The notes under the pieces are model-generated. The model was not told where the DNA came from. It did no database searches and worked only from the letters and a program-made list of their open reading frames with translations. Shown piece after piece: positions 51,421-63,789 of a stretch of 64,000 bases of DNA. The DNA comes from Theobroma cacao. Its lineage: Eukaryota; Streptophyta; Magnoliopsida; Malvales; Malvaceae. Each line of letters opens with the position of its first letter. Within the stretch, counting starts at the first letter, position 1. The stretch covers positions 6,042,957 through 6,106,956 of the forward strand of contig NC_030850.1 of assembly GCF_000208745.1 (NCBI RefSeq). Direction: 5' to 3'. Both the position numbers and the translations under genes were made by a program.

Positions 51421-54135
51421 ATGAGTGGAGTGGTGCTAGGCTTGCCAGGGCCATGGGCTGAGCATTATCGTGAGCCCTCTGATCATTATACTACGAAAAT
51501 TGGTGGACTTCCTGTAATTCTCTTTCTCTTTTCATCTTTATATGGTTTCCATTGTTGTTAGTTATGTTTTTATTATGAATTGTATAAGTTACTCTTCACT
51601 TTGTTTTAACAGGACTGGCCTCTTCCCATTGAGGCTTTAAACCCCAGTCTTATTCACTGCACTAAATGTGGAAGTAAACTGTGTCTTGTTGCTCAGGTTT
51701 TTACTTTTTTTTCACTCTTATATTTAAACTCTAATGCTTTTTCTTCATATGGTTAAAAAAGTTGCAACATAGGAATTATATAATTGGTAAATAATATTTA
51801 TTTCTAAAATTTCTCTCCAGGTTTATGCTCCAGTTTCAAGTGAAACTTTAAAGATAGAGGAGCGTCTTCTTCTTGTTTTTGGTTGTGTGACACCAACTTG
51901 TGGTAGCACTCCTCTCAGGTTCTTACTCTGAATTGTTTTTTTGACCATTGATTTGTAAATGAAATGTAATTCTTTAACTGTATGTGTTATGTTTTTTTAG
52001 TACAATAATAATAACTAGAAGTGTACTTTTTTGATGAAATATGACTATATAGTTGGCGAGCTCTTCGAATTCAGAAAGTGGAAAATGATGCAAAAGAATT
52101 TTCCTCCACTGCTACTCAGGAAAAAGTTCCTGCAGCTGCATCTCCAGTTTCTGTTTCAAAAACTAACTGGTGGCAGAAGTTGGGTGATGAGGATGACGAA
52201 GATGTGGATCTGGAGGATTTGAGTAAAGCATTTTCTGAAGCAGCAAGCTTGACTTCTCAACCCAAGAAGACAAATAGCAACCGGAATTCTGAGACTGCTG
52301 TGAAGCATCCTTCGCCTTTAACTGCACAGACAATAAGGATAGATACTGATACACCTGGTGAGGTTGCCCTTTTTGTTAATGTGTTGCTCCTCAAAATTCC
52401 TTTATGTATATATCGTATGTGATACTTTGACTTTGTGCAATCTATTTTGTTCCAAGTGACATTAGTATTAACAAGTCGCATGACAACCAACTTGTTCCCT
52501 GCATTGCTGCAAACAATGATTGTCATCCTTTCTGTTTGATATGGAAAGCAGTAACTCATTTTCCTTATACTTTCTGGTCTGGGGAGTTGAAGTAGCTTCA
52601 AATTGACATCTAAATTACTTACTCATATTGTTTCTATACTAATTTTGTTGTGTTAAAAGGCTTGTGCTTGACTCATTTTGTTCCTTTATTGCAGTGATGC
52701 CTTGCTTCTACATTTATAGTCAGGCAGAACCGTCATCAAAGAATTTTGCTTCTATGTATTCAAATTACACATCACTTTCTGTCAAGGAGAAAGAAGGTGA
52801 TGTTGATGATCATGGACAAGAAGAAACATGGGAAGCAGAAAATTATGAATACGATAAAGCTTTGTCTGCTGACAGGACTTACCTCAAGTTCAAGAAACAA
52901 TTGGATGCATCTCCAGAGCAGTGTTTCAGGTCATTGAGGGTTATTTGTTGAATGCCTATGCTGACAAACCTTGCTTAGACTGGCATATATGTACTTCCTC
53001 CCATTTCTGTACCATCACTAGGACTAATGCTAAGTTGATAAGGCATGGATGGAATGATAATTTTGTTCCTTGTTATATTTTCGTGATTTCATCATTGCTA
53101 GGACCTGGTTAATCTCCAAAAATTCAGTAAAGGTGGAATAATAAGTGTACCAAAAGGGAAACAATGGAGGAACAATCAACCAGATATCTGCAGGAACATT
53201 TATTTAGTTAACATTGATTCTTCTAGTAATTTGAGTTAGGCACTGTTACGCTCAATATCAATCTGCCACTGCAAGTAAAAGGAGTTAAAAAAAGGAGAAA
53301 TGATAGTAATATTGTTTTTTTAGCTTCTTGGTACATTAATAAAAGTTTCTCAATGTCCTTTATATTCTCAGATATGCATTTGGAGGGAAGCCTCTTCTGG
53401 CTGTGGCAGAGGTGGGAGATGCTGGGAAGTGTAGGCTTTGTGGTGCTTCAAGGCACTTTGAGATGCAGCTTATGCCCCCATTAATATATTTTCTTCAAGA
53501 AGAAGCTGATGCTTGTCATAAAGCTTCTCTAGAGAACTGGAATTGGCTGATGCTTGCTGTCTATACTTGTTCCAAGGTGAGTTGTCAACTCTTTGATTAA
53601 TCTAAGCGACAACATATCCTGTGAGGAAGAGGGGAATGATGCATGGGTAGATTTGGCTCCTTTAACACCCCTTTCCACTTTTTATTCTCCCTCTCTGGCC
53701 CTCCCCTCTAAAATTAGAAAAGACAAAAGAAAAAATGGCTTGTTTGATTGTTACCCATTGATGTTCTAAAGCAATGAATCTGTTTCAACTGAAGTGACCA
53801 TATTGTTAAGGAAGTGCTGATTTCTTAATTTTAGTGCAATTGTTCCTGTACCTTCTAATCTGATAATTGTTCCTTAGGTGTTAAGCTTTAACCACTTACA
53901 GTTCAAGGCATCCTGCTTGTGTGGAACCTGGCACTTGTACATTTCTTTTTCCTTAGTTTGGGTGAAAAAGGCTTCCATCTTGTGTTAACAATTGTGCCAT
54001 GTTTCTTTGCAGAGCTGTTCTAAGCCATTTGATAAAGAGAAGTCCAACAGTGGCGATTGGTTTGTGGTGGAGGAGACCGTTATCGTGCAATTTGAGAAAC
54101 CCTTAAATGAGTGTGCTCAACGCTATTTCTCATGA
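51421..54135 (+). CDS. Programmed cell death 2 / TSR4-like protein
   Basis: PDCD2 and yeast Tsr4 relatives are dedicated chaperones of ribosomal protein uS5 in 40S subunit assembly. Seven coding exons join in frame: 51421-51513, 51613-51696, 51821-51918, 52053-52357, 52695-52929, 53372-53576, 54013-54135, giving 380 residues. The start [16 protein letters not shown] is the PDCD2-like N-terminus. A zinc-ribbon-type CTKCGSKL is in exon 2 and CVTPTCGS in exon 3. A variable acidic linker ([14 protein letters not shown]) is in exon 4. The PDCD2 C-terminal domain covers exons 5-7, with [44 protein letters not shown] and [12 protein letters not shown]. The length is normal and every junction has GT/AG. 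It follows ABCF5 in the same orientation, as At5g64830 and At5g64840 are neighbours in Arabidopsis as I recall. Confidence 0.93.
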
Positions 54136-55785
54136 TTTATTACGGTAAGCGACTATTTAAGTGTGAATTGTCTATTGGAATATACAGAGATAGTCAACAT
54201 TATACATCGCTTATAAGGATCCCGGGATTTTACTCATATAGAGGATAGTTTGTCAAATTTTTGTGACCTTGACAAGTTTCTAATAAAACTCTAGTGTATC
54301 TGTTTTCTAGGAAGACAATTATATCCAGAACGGTTCTCTGAAATGTTGTATTGTCTTTCAAGAAAGTGTTCTTTGTTAATTTTCGTAGCCTGTGACGTAC
54401 AGTGTCATGATACCAACGAAGAATCATTAGTCCCACATCAAAATGGATATCGTGGTCCCAACAAAGAGTCATGAATTTCACATCTAAGAAAGATGTTATA
54501 ATTTTATTAGAGAGTTATGAATTTCATATTGATAATTTATTAGAGTGAGATTAAACATTTAAAGATTCACATCATTTTCGATCTATAAAAGGTCAGGGGA
54601 TCAAAACAGATAATACATTATAGGTTGATGTTGATTGTGACAATTGAAATGGGAAGGATGTTATGGTGCCAACGGAGAGTCATGAATTTCACAATCGTGA
54701 AGCTAACAACTCAAAATGGATAATATTTTGTAGGTTGACGTGGACCATGACGCACTGGCATGTTAGGGACTGTCTAAATTTGTAAAATTCTATTTGCTTA
54801 GGTGGTAGCATTTGACTAATCTTTCTGCTACTGCTAACATTATGATCCCTCTTTGCTTTAGTTTAAATTCTTTTGTTCAGATTGGTTAGCTGAATCAGTT
54901 AGCATATCCTATGTACTTTGTTCACATAGCATTAAATTCCAGAAGGATAATCGTTTGATTTTGCTCAAAAATTTCCAATTGCGAGTTTGTTTGAGAAAAG
55001 GTATCAAGCTTACAGAAAATAGAGAAAAGCATTGGCAAAAATCTTTTCTTGTTTGGATGTCTCTACATAGTCACAGCACAAGATAGCCCACTTTACTTGC
55101 TTGGGCACCGGATTATAAGATTTCTGACATTGGTAGAAAGAGGAAATTATTTCAACTTAATATATTGCTGTGCTTGAAATCTGTGAAATGGAGTTAAATA
55201 GTTTAAAAATTTATGTTTTGTAAGATTTGAAGAATTAAACAGATTGGGATTATTGCTCAAAGAAAACAAAAATTAAAGAAATAAAATTCTTCCCAATCCT
55301 TCACTCTTTCAAGGGGTGAGGAGACCCTGCTCATGTCTCTCCTTTTACCTAGCCTTACAACAAGGAGTCATCAAAGCTTTGGACTGGCTGAATTATTGTA
55401 ATTATTAACAAGACTTCCTCCCGTTAGAATCTCAGAGTAAAACCAGTCAAGTATAAATGTCATCGTCTCACCAGAAAGCATAGCTAAAGCCGTTTATTTT
55501 AACATATGATTGACATATACCTTAATGGGACAATTACAAAATATAGCAATCTACTGCTTAAAATCATTTGGCATTCCAAGATTCAAGGTCAATGCAAAAC
55601 TGGTTGTACCACACATTTTTAAATACTGTTGACATGGGTAGGTAAAAATGTAATGGTTCCGACAGAATTTGCTGGGTTAGGGGCAGGACATTCAAGTTCT
55701 AACATTCATTCTTAATTGCCTAGCATCAGGAGCCAGTTCAAATACGGTCAGCTAGGGTGGGTAGATATTAGACATATGGTGGCCA
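54136..55785. other. Intergenic between convergent PDCD2-like and NRPB4 genes
   Basis: Probable 3' UTRs at both ends. The middle holds a worn repeat (54400-54770, listed separately). Nothing codable was found. Confidence 0.45.
54400..54770. repeat. Worn LTR- or TRIM-like fragment with direct repeats
   Basis: The block CCAACAAAGAGTCATGAATT-TCACATC (54458) recurs as CCAACGGAGAGTCATGAATT-TCACAATC (54669), 211 bases apart, and as a weaker copy, CCAACGAAGAATCATTAGTC, at 54413. ATGGATA-T and TAGGTTGA-GT blocks also repeat. GTCCCACATC and similar blocks are common in small plant LTR elements, but no complete element is bounded. Confidence 0.45.
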
Positions 55786-57932
55786 CTACTCAAATTTCTT
55801 GATCAGGGAGAGGTCATTTAACATTCTCTCAATGGCATCATCATCATGAGCCCGTCCTTTAGTCTGCATTACAAAGACAATTTGTTACTAGAGGCTAAAG
55901 GAGTATCAACAATTTATCTTAATTTTTCAGAACTTCTCACTAAAAAGGCAAGATACCCAAATAGAATTCTAGAAATCAAATTATCCTTTAAACATTTGGA
56001 GAGCTGAGACAGCATCTGATGGGTCTTTTTCCTTGTGTTGTTGTATCAGAGTGTATGTGTGTATAAAAGAGAGAGAGAGATGCCAACAAAAATCCCTATA
56101 CTTATGTGCTAGACAATGCATATGAAAAAGGACATACAATCTAAAGAGTATCTGATGAGTCTCTTTCCATATTTACAACTGTAGAGAGAGAGAGAGAAAG
56201 GCCAAATAGATCTTTCCCAAATTATTTGGTAGAAATGCATGTGAAGAAGAATGAACAATCAATTTGAATTAGTAGATCACCCTATGACAATTCAAACAAT
56301 GAAAAGAAACATGGATGCAAAAGAGGTAAGTTACAGAATAAAGTGCGCTAAAATAATTTTACCTTGATGGAAGGCACCATAGCAATAGCTTCCTCCACTG
56401 TTTCAGGACACAGGTTGCCAAGAACACAAAGCTGCATGAGTAGCACAATATGAAGAGTCTTTCAACATGATAATAAACAACCTAATTCTAAGTTTACAGC
56501 TTTATCGAGTATAGAGACCCTCACCTCGAATTCAGCTAACTGATATCTACTTAGAATTCTAAACGTCTGTTAAGGTTCACATTAAAGAGGCATGTTAAAG
56601 ATTTAAAGAATGTCATAAGAGGAAATGGTAATTGTAGAGAAAGCAATACCATCTGCCCTATTCAGATCCTAGAGAAGTAAATCACAATATGTTCAAGATT
56701 CCCTTCAACCAAGGTCAGCTGAAGTTAGCCAACACCTAAGTCCCACTGTAAATTGATGCAAACAAAACAAGATAGCAGACAGGGTCCTAGCTATGATAAA
56801 TTCCCAAAAGATAGTAATTGATAGGAGCCAGGGACTGCCAACAAAGCTTGCATAGAGCAGTAAAAATATATGTGCACATATGCTTAAAAATAAAGTCAGT
56901 TTATCATTTCAAAACTTTAGAGGATACTCTCGAACTTGTCTAACAGCATCGGGATTCTTATAACGGCTAAAGCGCTTTACATACTGCAGTGACTTCTCAA
57001 ATACCCTGTGAAACAAACACATAAAATAATCATTCGCCACATCCAGTGAGTGGAGAAATAGCAATAAAGGCATGCAAAATTTTCAAATACCACATCCCAC
57101 CAGACAATCCATCTTATACAGTTAGGTTCCATTTGGTGCACAATTATGGCTATGATAGGATAGAATAAAATTTATAAGTAAATTGCCTTTGTTTTATCTT
57201 ATTCTGGCGCATTCATAAGAAAAGTGCAGTCAGTTTATCCTACATAAACCTAGGATTATCCAACTCTCTCCCTCTAATAGAATTATATAATCATCTATCC
57301 AATATTATCTAATCCAACTAACTTTCTGATTGTTCTACTAAAAGACTAGAGACAATGAAAAATATAGCAACGTAATAAGAAGCTATATCCTATCCAATTC
57401 TATCACATGCACCAAACAAACCTCAGGCTAGCTGCTAAATACAACAAAATTCATAATCCTGGAGACAATGTTAGAACAGTTAGACAAATAAAATAATTCC
57501 ACGAAGCACAAAGTTTTATCCCCAGGTCCAAAATGTATGTCTAAAAAACGGCTAATCTTCTTTTAAAATCATGTCGGTTAAATAAACAGACCCCCGTAAG
57601 CCAATTACACTGAGATCATCAAATATGAGAAAAGACCCAAGAAACAATTAACTGCGATTATGATACTCACTGGGAAACTTGATTCATGGGATCCTCAGAC
57701 ATCTGCTGAAGCTGCTCATACTTATGCTCAAGAATTAGAGCCACTTCACAATTCATCAAACATTTAGCCTTCAAAAACTCTATCCAGAAAGAAAAAAATT
57801 TAACCCTTTAGCTTGTGGGTTTGAATAATTTTAATCACTTAGGTATAAAGAAAAAGCGAAAAAAATATAGAAAAACGGTTTACCTTCTCCAATTTTGAGC
57901 TCCGCAGCGTTTTCTTCTTCCTCCCCAGACAT
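55786..57932 (-). CDS. NRPB4: RNA polymerase II subunit 4 (NRPB4)
   Basis: Rpb4 forms the stalk of RNA polymerase II with Rpb7 and takes part in initiation, termination and mRNA export in the nucleus. Six exons join in frame: 57932-57884, 57779-57671, 57005-56928, 56558-56525, 56431-56363, 55863-55786, giving 138 residues, the length of the Arabidopsis protein as I remember it. The start MSGEEEENAAELKIGEEFLK, the middle EDPMNQVSQVFEKSLQYVKR and FSRYKNPDAVRQVREILSRY, and the end FELCVLGNLCPETVEEA followed by DLSLIKKFE, match plant NRPB4 nearly residue for residue. Exon 4 is only 34 bases. Intron 2 carries a Tourist-like MITE. All junctions have GT/AG. No damage seen. Confidence 0.96.
57125..57422. 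mobile_element. Tourist-like (PIF/Harbinger) MITE in NRPB4 intron 2
   Basis: The element starts GGTTCCATTTGGTGCA and its other end, read inward, is GGTTTGTTTGGTGCA. Subterminal GATAGGATAGAAT and its inverse ATTGGATAGGATATAG also pair. Flanks are TTA (57122-57124) and TCA (57423-57425), close to the TWA target of this superfamily. 298 bases, noncoding. Confidence 0.7.
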
Positions 57933-58452
57933 AATTAGAAAACGAGGGCTCTATCTGAAAGCAATTTCATTTTACGATATCATATAAAAAAGCGCAAAGA
58001 TCGAAGCATTAACAGTTATAAATTTCCTTACTTGTTACCCTGCTTGATGTCGATGAAATGAGATCAGAGCAGCAGAAACCTAAATTTGCTTTCGAGTTTT
58101 GTTTCTTAAAACTAAAAATTTATGTCCTATAACCTGTAATATTAATGTATTAATAGTAATAATAATAACCGAAGGCCTTTTGGTTTTTGGGCTTTGACTC
58201 CCCAGCCAACTGACCCTACCCCACGCATCTCTCTCTCTTTTTTCTTTAACAATTTCAAATATTAAGTAAAATAGCATATAAATTATATAATTTATTAATA
58301 ATCACATTTAATATTATTACACAATATCTAAATAATATTATGTAAATTTTTATAATTAACAATTATTAATCAAAATATTTTTTATTATATTTGATATTGA
58401 TATAATATATTAATATATTATAATAAATAATAACATAACATACTCAAAGATC

Positions 58453-58488
<36 letters not shown>

Positions 58489-60007
58489 TATTTTAATAAC
58501 TACTTCGGTATCTTTTTCTTTTTTATCTTATCATATTTTTAACAGTTTATCATTTTTTACTCTATGGAATATGGACATTACCCTTTAACTACAAACCCAT
58601 TTAAAAAACATTGTCACGTGTCTTTTTTGTTATTTCTCATGAGAGTACAATAATTGATTAATTGCTTAAAAGATGAGTATCCCAATGGTTGGTTACATTA
58701 TAGTTTGTTTCGTTTTTTTCCCAAGATAGGAACGTTAAAGTTATAGGAGATTAGGAGCATTTATTACTGTTAACTTTTATATTGTCTTATGTCAATATAA
58801 AAGGCTTTTTGATGTTATAGTTTTGTCTCTCTTGATATAATAAATTTATCGGATTAATTTTAAAGATTGTACTTATGAATAAATAAACATATTCTAAAAA
58901 TAAATCTTATCCTTAAATTTATTCAATAATTTTATTTTGTCATAACATGAGGGAGATAAAATAAGGACAAAAAATGTAGGGTAATTTTGACAAAAATGTG
59001 AAATAGGGACAGCAAGGTAGCATGTATTACCGAAGGGCATTGATCAAATCAGTGTGGCAGTTGCAAATACTTTTGGCTATTATAATGATTAGGTTATGTT
59101 TAATTGTTGTTTTTATTATTTATTATTTTTAGAAAAATAAAAAAATAATATCATAATTTATTTGAAAAGAACAAATAATTAAAATATAACATAATTAATC
59201 TATATAAAAATAAAATTACATATTTTGTGATGTGAAAAAATTATTATTATTTTATATTTTGTATAATCTTTCAAAAAATTTATTTTTCTGCTTTTAGAAG
59301 AAAAAAAAAAAAGAAAAGGCAAAAACACCAATAAAACAACATCTAAATACAAATCAGCTTCACAACAGCGTTTGACGGACAAAAAGTAGTAGAAAATTAG
59401 AAGAGGGTTGAAGCGTGTTGCACCCGTGGCATTTATGAAGACAAATAGTGGCGTTCTACTCGAGCTTCGTCGCTGTTTCCCTCTCCCTTCATTTAATCAA
59501 GCACTTTGAAGGGTGTTTATAGGGCAACTACTACGAATGTGAAACGTAAAAGCAAGGGGAAAAAATGGTTGGGGATCTTTCTAGCTTGTATTCGATCAAA
59601 TTCCTGAATGAAAAAGGGAATCTGTTTTTGATAGAAACAGATAAAATTATATCAAGTACAACAACATTGGATTCAAACCAAATTTACTAACATGACAGAG
59701 GCATACGTCCTCCAGCTTTGATTCATGTCTACATAGCAAATACCATAAGAGTCGACACACAAACATCTTAGCAAACATAGATGTTCCTAGATAAATAACC
59801 AGGAAGCTAGATTATTACTTTAAATTATTTCTATTTTTTTTTAAAGAATAGAACAGAAAACATAGCTTTCAATGACTTAGTTACTAATCATAAGTAGAGT
59901 AGAAGTGGAGATGAAAAGTATGATATGCTTTGCGAAACTAAATATGCCTCCACCTGGTTTGAGATTACTTTACCCATTCAAGCTTCAAGCAGGCTTGTAG
60001 CATGCAT
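57933..60007. other. Intergenic between NRPB4 promoter and CYP96A 3' end
   Basis: The leader and promoter of NRPB4 lie at about 57933-58150. A TA dinucleotide run is at about 58458-58484. The rest is AT-rich with no supportable gene. The CYP96A 3' UTR probably occupies the last 200-400 bases. Confidence 0.45.
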
Positions 60008-61537
60008 TTAGTCCCATCTGCGGGAGACCCTAGCCATCAATCCATTCTTGGTGTGCAGTATAATGGACACAGCCGGAACAACAGGGGTTTCTTCCAGTAC
60101 TTGAATACGATAGTTGTAAATTATAGCAGATGCCACACATTTCATCTGAACAAACGCCACTTCCTTCCCTAAACAGGTCCTTGGCCCGGCATTGAAGGAC
60201 AAGAACTTGTATGATGGCTCGTGTTTATTCCCTCCTCGATCCGTGATCCATCTTTCAGGCTTGAACTCAAAGCAATCTTCCCCCCAGACTGACTTCATTC
60301 TTCCAAGTGCATACAAGCTAAACAAGATTTTCGTCTTCGGATAAACTGGATGCCCGCTGGGAAGACTGTCTGGTTTTAAGGGTTCCTTGTGCTGGAAGGG
60401 AACCGGGGGATACAGCCTTAATGCCTCGCACAATGCTCCATGTAGATAAACCAAATTCTTTACCTCTTCAGCATTGAATAGTCGCCACTTTTTGGTTTCC
60501 TCTGCCGGTATTATTGATTCAAGCTCTGCTATGATCTTGTTTTCCACTTTCGGATGCCTCGAAACAAGCCAAAAGAACCAAGTGAGACCAGAGCTGGTTG
60601 TGTCCCTCCCTGCAAGCATCATGTTTAAAATGGTGTCTCTCAAGAACTTGTCGTCGCATTTCAAATCTGTTGTCTTCTCTTCAGTTATGTATGATGTTAA
60701 GAGATCCACGCCCTCTTCATCAATTTCTGATACGAACCCTTCCTTCAGTTTGTTCAGTTCTTCTCTTTTCTGGCATATATATTTAGGTATTATATCATCA
60801 AGAACTTCCCAAGCCTTTCTGTATTTCCTCTCTTGCCCCATGTTCAGCCACCTTTGCAACTTAACAAAGCTTTGTGGCCTGATCTGCCGATAAAATATCG
60901 CTTCCTCTGCATCATCCAAGGCCTTGGAGAAAAGAACTTCAGGGAATTCGACGGAGAGGCATTCGGGGTCGTAGCCAGTAACCAAGATGCATGTAGAATC
61001 AAATGCAAACCTTTGGAAAACGTCTTCTAAGTTCAACACCAAGCCTCGTTTGGCGACATGCTCAAGGACAGGAATTAGCCCCTTTTCCACCTTAGCTCGG
61101 CTGGTCCGTAACAAAAATAGGTAGAACAGCTGATGTCTCATGAATCCTTGAGCAGCTTTCCGCTGTTTTTTCCACAAATCCATGTCAGCATTGAAAATCC
61201 CATCTCCCAAGATGTCAAAAATCTCCTTGAACTTGGACCCTTTGGGGAAGTTACAGAAGTTTGAACTCATTATGTAGTGAATGTTGGCAGGGTCGCAGGT
61301 GACCAACATGTTCATCTTAGCAAACCAAGGGCCTTGGAAAAGGTAAGTGCTGCATTGACATCTTTCAAGGATTTCGGTGCACCAGTCGTGAATCCGATGG
61401 GTGTTGAGGAGAAGCCCTGGCATCATCCCAACAAGAGGGAAATTCTTTGGAGTCCCATGAACATTATTTCTCAAGCAGAAGAGAAATAGAAAGCAAATGA
61501 TAGCCAAGAGAACTTCAAAAATACAGATAAAAGCCAT
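60008..61537 (-). CDS. CYP96A: Cytochrome P450, CYP96A subfamily
   Basis: CYP96A enzymes are ER-bound monooxygenases of the CYP86 clan that hydroxylate long-chain aliphatics; the best known, MAH1/CYP96A15, oxidises wax alkanes to secondary alcohols and ketones. A single intronless exon of 509 codons begins at ATG 61537-61535 (MAFICIFEVLLAIICFLFLF, a membrane anchor). The open frame four codons further upstream has no ATG. Landmarks in order: the PKNFPLVGMMP hinge, WKKQRKAA (C-helix), AGRDTTSSGLTWFFWL (I-helix oxygen-binding motif), ExxR in EALRLYPPVP, PERW, and heme ligand loop FLSFNAGPRTCLGKE with Cys at about residue 455. No damage seen. The substrate cannot be read from sequence. From memory Arabidopsis CYP96A12 (At4g39510) neighbours DRG1 (At4g39520), which fits this location. 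Confidence 0.95.
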   Translation of the reverse strand: MAFICIFEVLLAIICFLFLFCLRNNVHGTPKNFPLVGMMPGLLLNTHRIHDWCTEILERCQCSTYLFQGPWFAKMNMLVTCDPANIHYIMSSNFCNFPKGSKFKEIFDILGDGIFNADMDLWKKQRKAAQGFMRHQLFYLFLLRTSRAKVEKGLIPVLEHVAKRGLVLNLEDVFQRFAFDSTCILVTGYDPECLSVEFPEVLFSKALDDAEEAIFYRQIRPQSFVKLQRWLNMGQERKYRKAWEVLDDIIPKYICQKREELNKLKEGFVSEIDEEGVDLLTSYITEEKTTDLKCDDKFLRDTILNMMLAGRDTTSSGLTWFFWLVSRHPKVENKIIAELESIIPAEETKKWRLFNAEEVKNLVYLHGALCEALRLYPPVPFQHKEPLKPDSLPSGHPVYPKTKILFSLYALGRMKSVWGEDCFEFKPERWITDRGGNKHEPSYKFLSFNAGPRTCLGKEVAFVQMKCVASAIIYNYRIQVLEETPVVPAVSIILHTKNGLMARVSRRWD

Positions 61538-62903
61538 GAAAACCTGCAAAGGTTTGGGAGATTTTCAAGTATCAACCAAAGAAAGCTTTCTCAATTTAAG
61601 AAGGAAAAACGTAGAGCTTTCAAATTGGATAAGATAAAACCAGAGGTCAAAGCTATGTATGGTAGATTAACAACATTTCATTGTCAAATGGAAAACAACA
61701 ACAATCCATGGAGTGCCAAAATACCAGTGTAAACGTTTTTTGGGATAGAAAGGAAAGGAGAGCAGTCAATGGATGTGACATAGAGGTGGGGCCCAGGATA
61801 AGATTTTCAGTCGATAAAGAATTGAAGGACAACCGAGGATTTTCCGTCTTTAATTTTTATCTTTCTTGTTTTAGGTTTGCAAATATAAAAACTTAAAAGA
61901 ACAAGTTTTGCACGATTAATATTTAATGAGTTCATATTCGGAACGTTAACCATTCATAAATTTTCTAAAGTTCAAAAAATTTAGGTGAAGTTCTTCCATA
62001 AAATTAATAAAATTTCTGATCTTAAATGATTAAATGAAAATTAAAATCGATTAAATTCAATTAGTATATCAGAGTTTAATACAAGTTGATCAATTGTTAA
62101 TGAACCCTGCACATTTGATTAAAGTATCAAAACTTGCTTGTAAATATTAATAGTTGCATACATAATGCCATTTGAATTATGTTAATGGATTTACAATTGA
62201 AGATTGGGATAACTATTCAGTTACAATTGCAGCATTATATATTGAATTACCAAATGATCACTTGGCCAAACTTTCAACTGACTTTTCTGATTATGATGGA
62301 ATAACAAGAAAGCTCTACTTTAAAATATAGCAACATTTTCTTCACTGGGAACTCTTGTAGCTGTGAGATGTTTCCTTTTAAAGAGGTCAAACCACTTGGC
62401 CTAGTTTGATATTACAATTGTAAAACAAAGTTAAATCGAGATTGTTTAGGTGAATCACGTCTAAATTTTGGATTTATGGAAGAAGATGCTTTGATAAAAT
62501 TTTCTATTTTATTTGGAAAGACATTTACTTTTAATCAACTGATTCGTATTTAGTTTATTAATTATAATGTGTAAAATATATATACTGTCAACAATGCATC
62601 AAATAAAAATATTAAAAATAAATAAAATATCAAAATCTATATATAATAAACTAGAGTCTGACATCTAATAATTTTTAGATCTCATTGTTATTGAAATAAA
62701 AACTCTTTTTTTTTTCTTTCGCATTTTGTGTAGGATAAAAAAGCAAAGAAAAAGGACGAAAAGAAAAGAAAACAAAGGGAGAAAATAAATATGAGCATAT
62801 AATTGGATAAAGAAAAATAATAAAAATGAAAAAACCGCCTTCTTTCTTTAATTACCTTAATTACTATGTATTATATGAAAAAATTGAATAAAAATTTTCA
62901 ATG
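61538..62903. other. CYP96A upstream region and intergenic DNA
   Basis: CYP96A leader and promoter at the left. Otherwise AT-rich, with a short unrecognised open frame at 61681-61896 and no supported gene. Confidence 0.45.
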
Positions 62904-63204
62904 TGTTATGAAATAAATATGAAAAAAACAACTATAAGAGAAATATAAGAAAAAGTATTTAAAGGGAAAGACAGTATTTAGAAAAAGTAAAGAGATTTTA
63001 TTCAAGTATGTATTTACAATTTACAAATGAAGTGAAAGACTTATTTTTATAGACCAACAACCCCTTGAATCATAATTCTAATATAATTCTATCTAAGAGT
63101 TAAAATCATATTACATTTCTTATATCTTGTCCACTGGGCTGTTTGACTTGGTCTGTACTTCTTGGGTCATAATATAATGGATATTCACATATTTATTCAT
63201 AACA
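62904..63204. mobile_element. Solo LTR of the same Copia family
   Basis: It starts TGTTATGAAATAAAT and ends TTATTCATAACA, 301 bases, sharing GGCTGTTTGACTTGGTCTG and CTTCTTGGGTCATAATAT with the LTRs at 14932 and 19795. The flanks CAATG (62899-62903) and CAATG (63205-63209) are a perfect 5-base duplication. A lone LTR with intact duplication is the product of LTR-LTR recombination removing the interior. Confidence 0.93.
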
Positions 63205-63504
63205 CAATGATTTTTTTTTAAAAAGGAATAAAAAAGATGAAAAAGACAAAACAATGGAAAAAAAATTTCAATGCTACAAATATATAAAATATTTTGCTTC
63301 TTTTATTTTTTTTCTCTTTTTTAATTTTTTTTGAAAATATAATGATTTCAAATAATTAAAAAAATTGAGAGAATATAAAATTTTATCAATCATGGAAGGG
63401 ATTTGAATTCAAATATTTGAGTGATCAAACACATGTATATCCCATCAAATCAAATACTCAAATAATTTAAGTTTAAAAAAATTAAAAAAATGTATGACTT
63501 CAAG

Positions 63505-63789
63505 TAGGAGCAGACCCAAAGTTCTTCTAACTAGTGTTATAACTAAAATTTAAGTATTAATATATAAATTATTTTTAATAAATTTATTTTTTGATAATAT
63601 TTAAATATTATTAATATAATTTTTTTAATAAAATCTACTTTTGATCCCATTCTCTGTAAAATTGTAAAAAAATTAATAAATAATATTATTAAGTATATAA
63701 AACTCTAAATAAATTATATAATAAATAAATACTTTCTAATTGAGTGGTGTCAAGTGACACCACTCCCATGCACCTGGGTCCGCCTTTGC
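63505..63789. mobile_element. Small non-autonomous DNA transposon
   Basis: The flanks carry CTTCAAG twice (63498-63504, 63790-63796). The left end TAGGAGCAGACCCAAAG is imperfectly inverse to the right end, which reads GCAAAGGCGGACCCAGGTG inward. The interior is AT-rich. A perfect 11-base inverted repeat (GAGTGGTGTCA, two bases, TGACACCACTC) sits at 63742-63765 near the right end. Confidence 0.55.

Noticed and set aside
60474..60893. 139-codon open frame antisense to the P450
   Set aside because: It overlaps the CYP96A coding frame on the opposite strand and mirrors its codon pattern; no family features.
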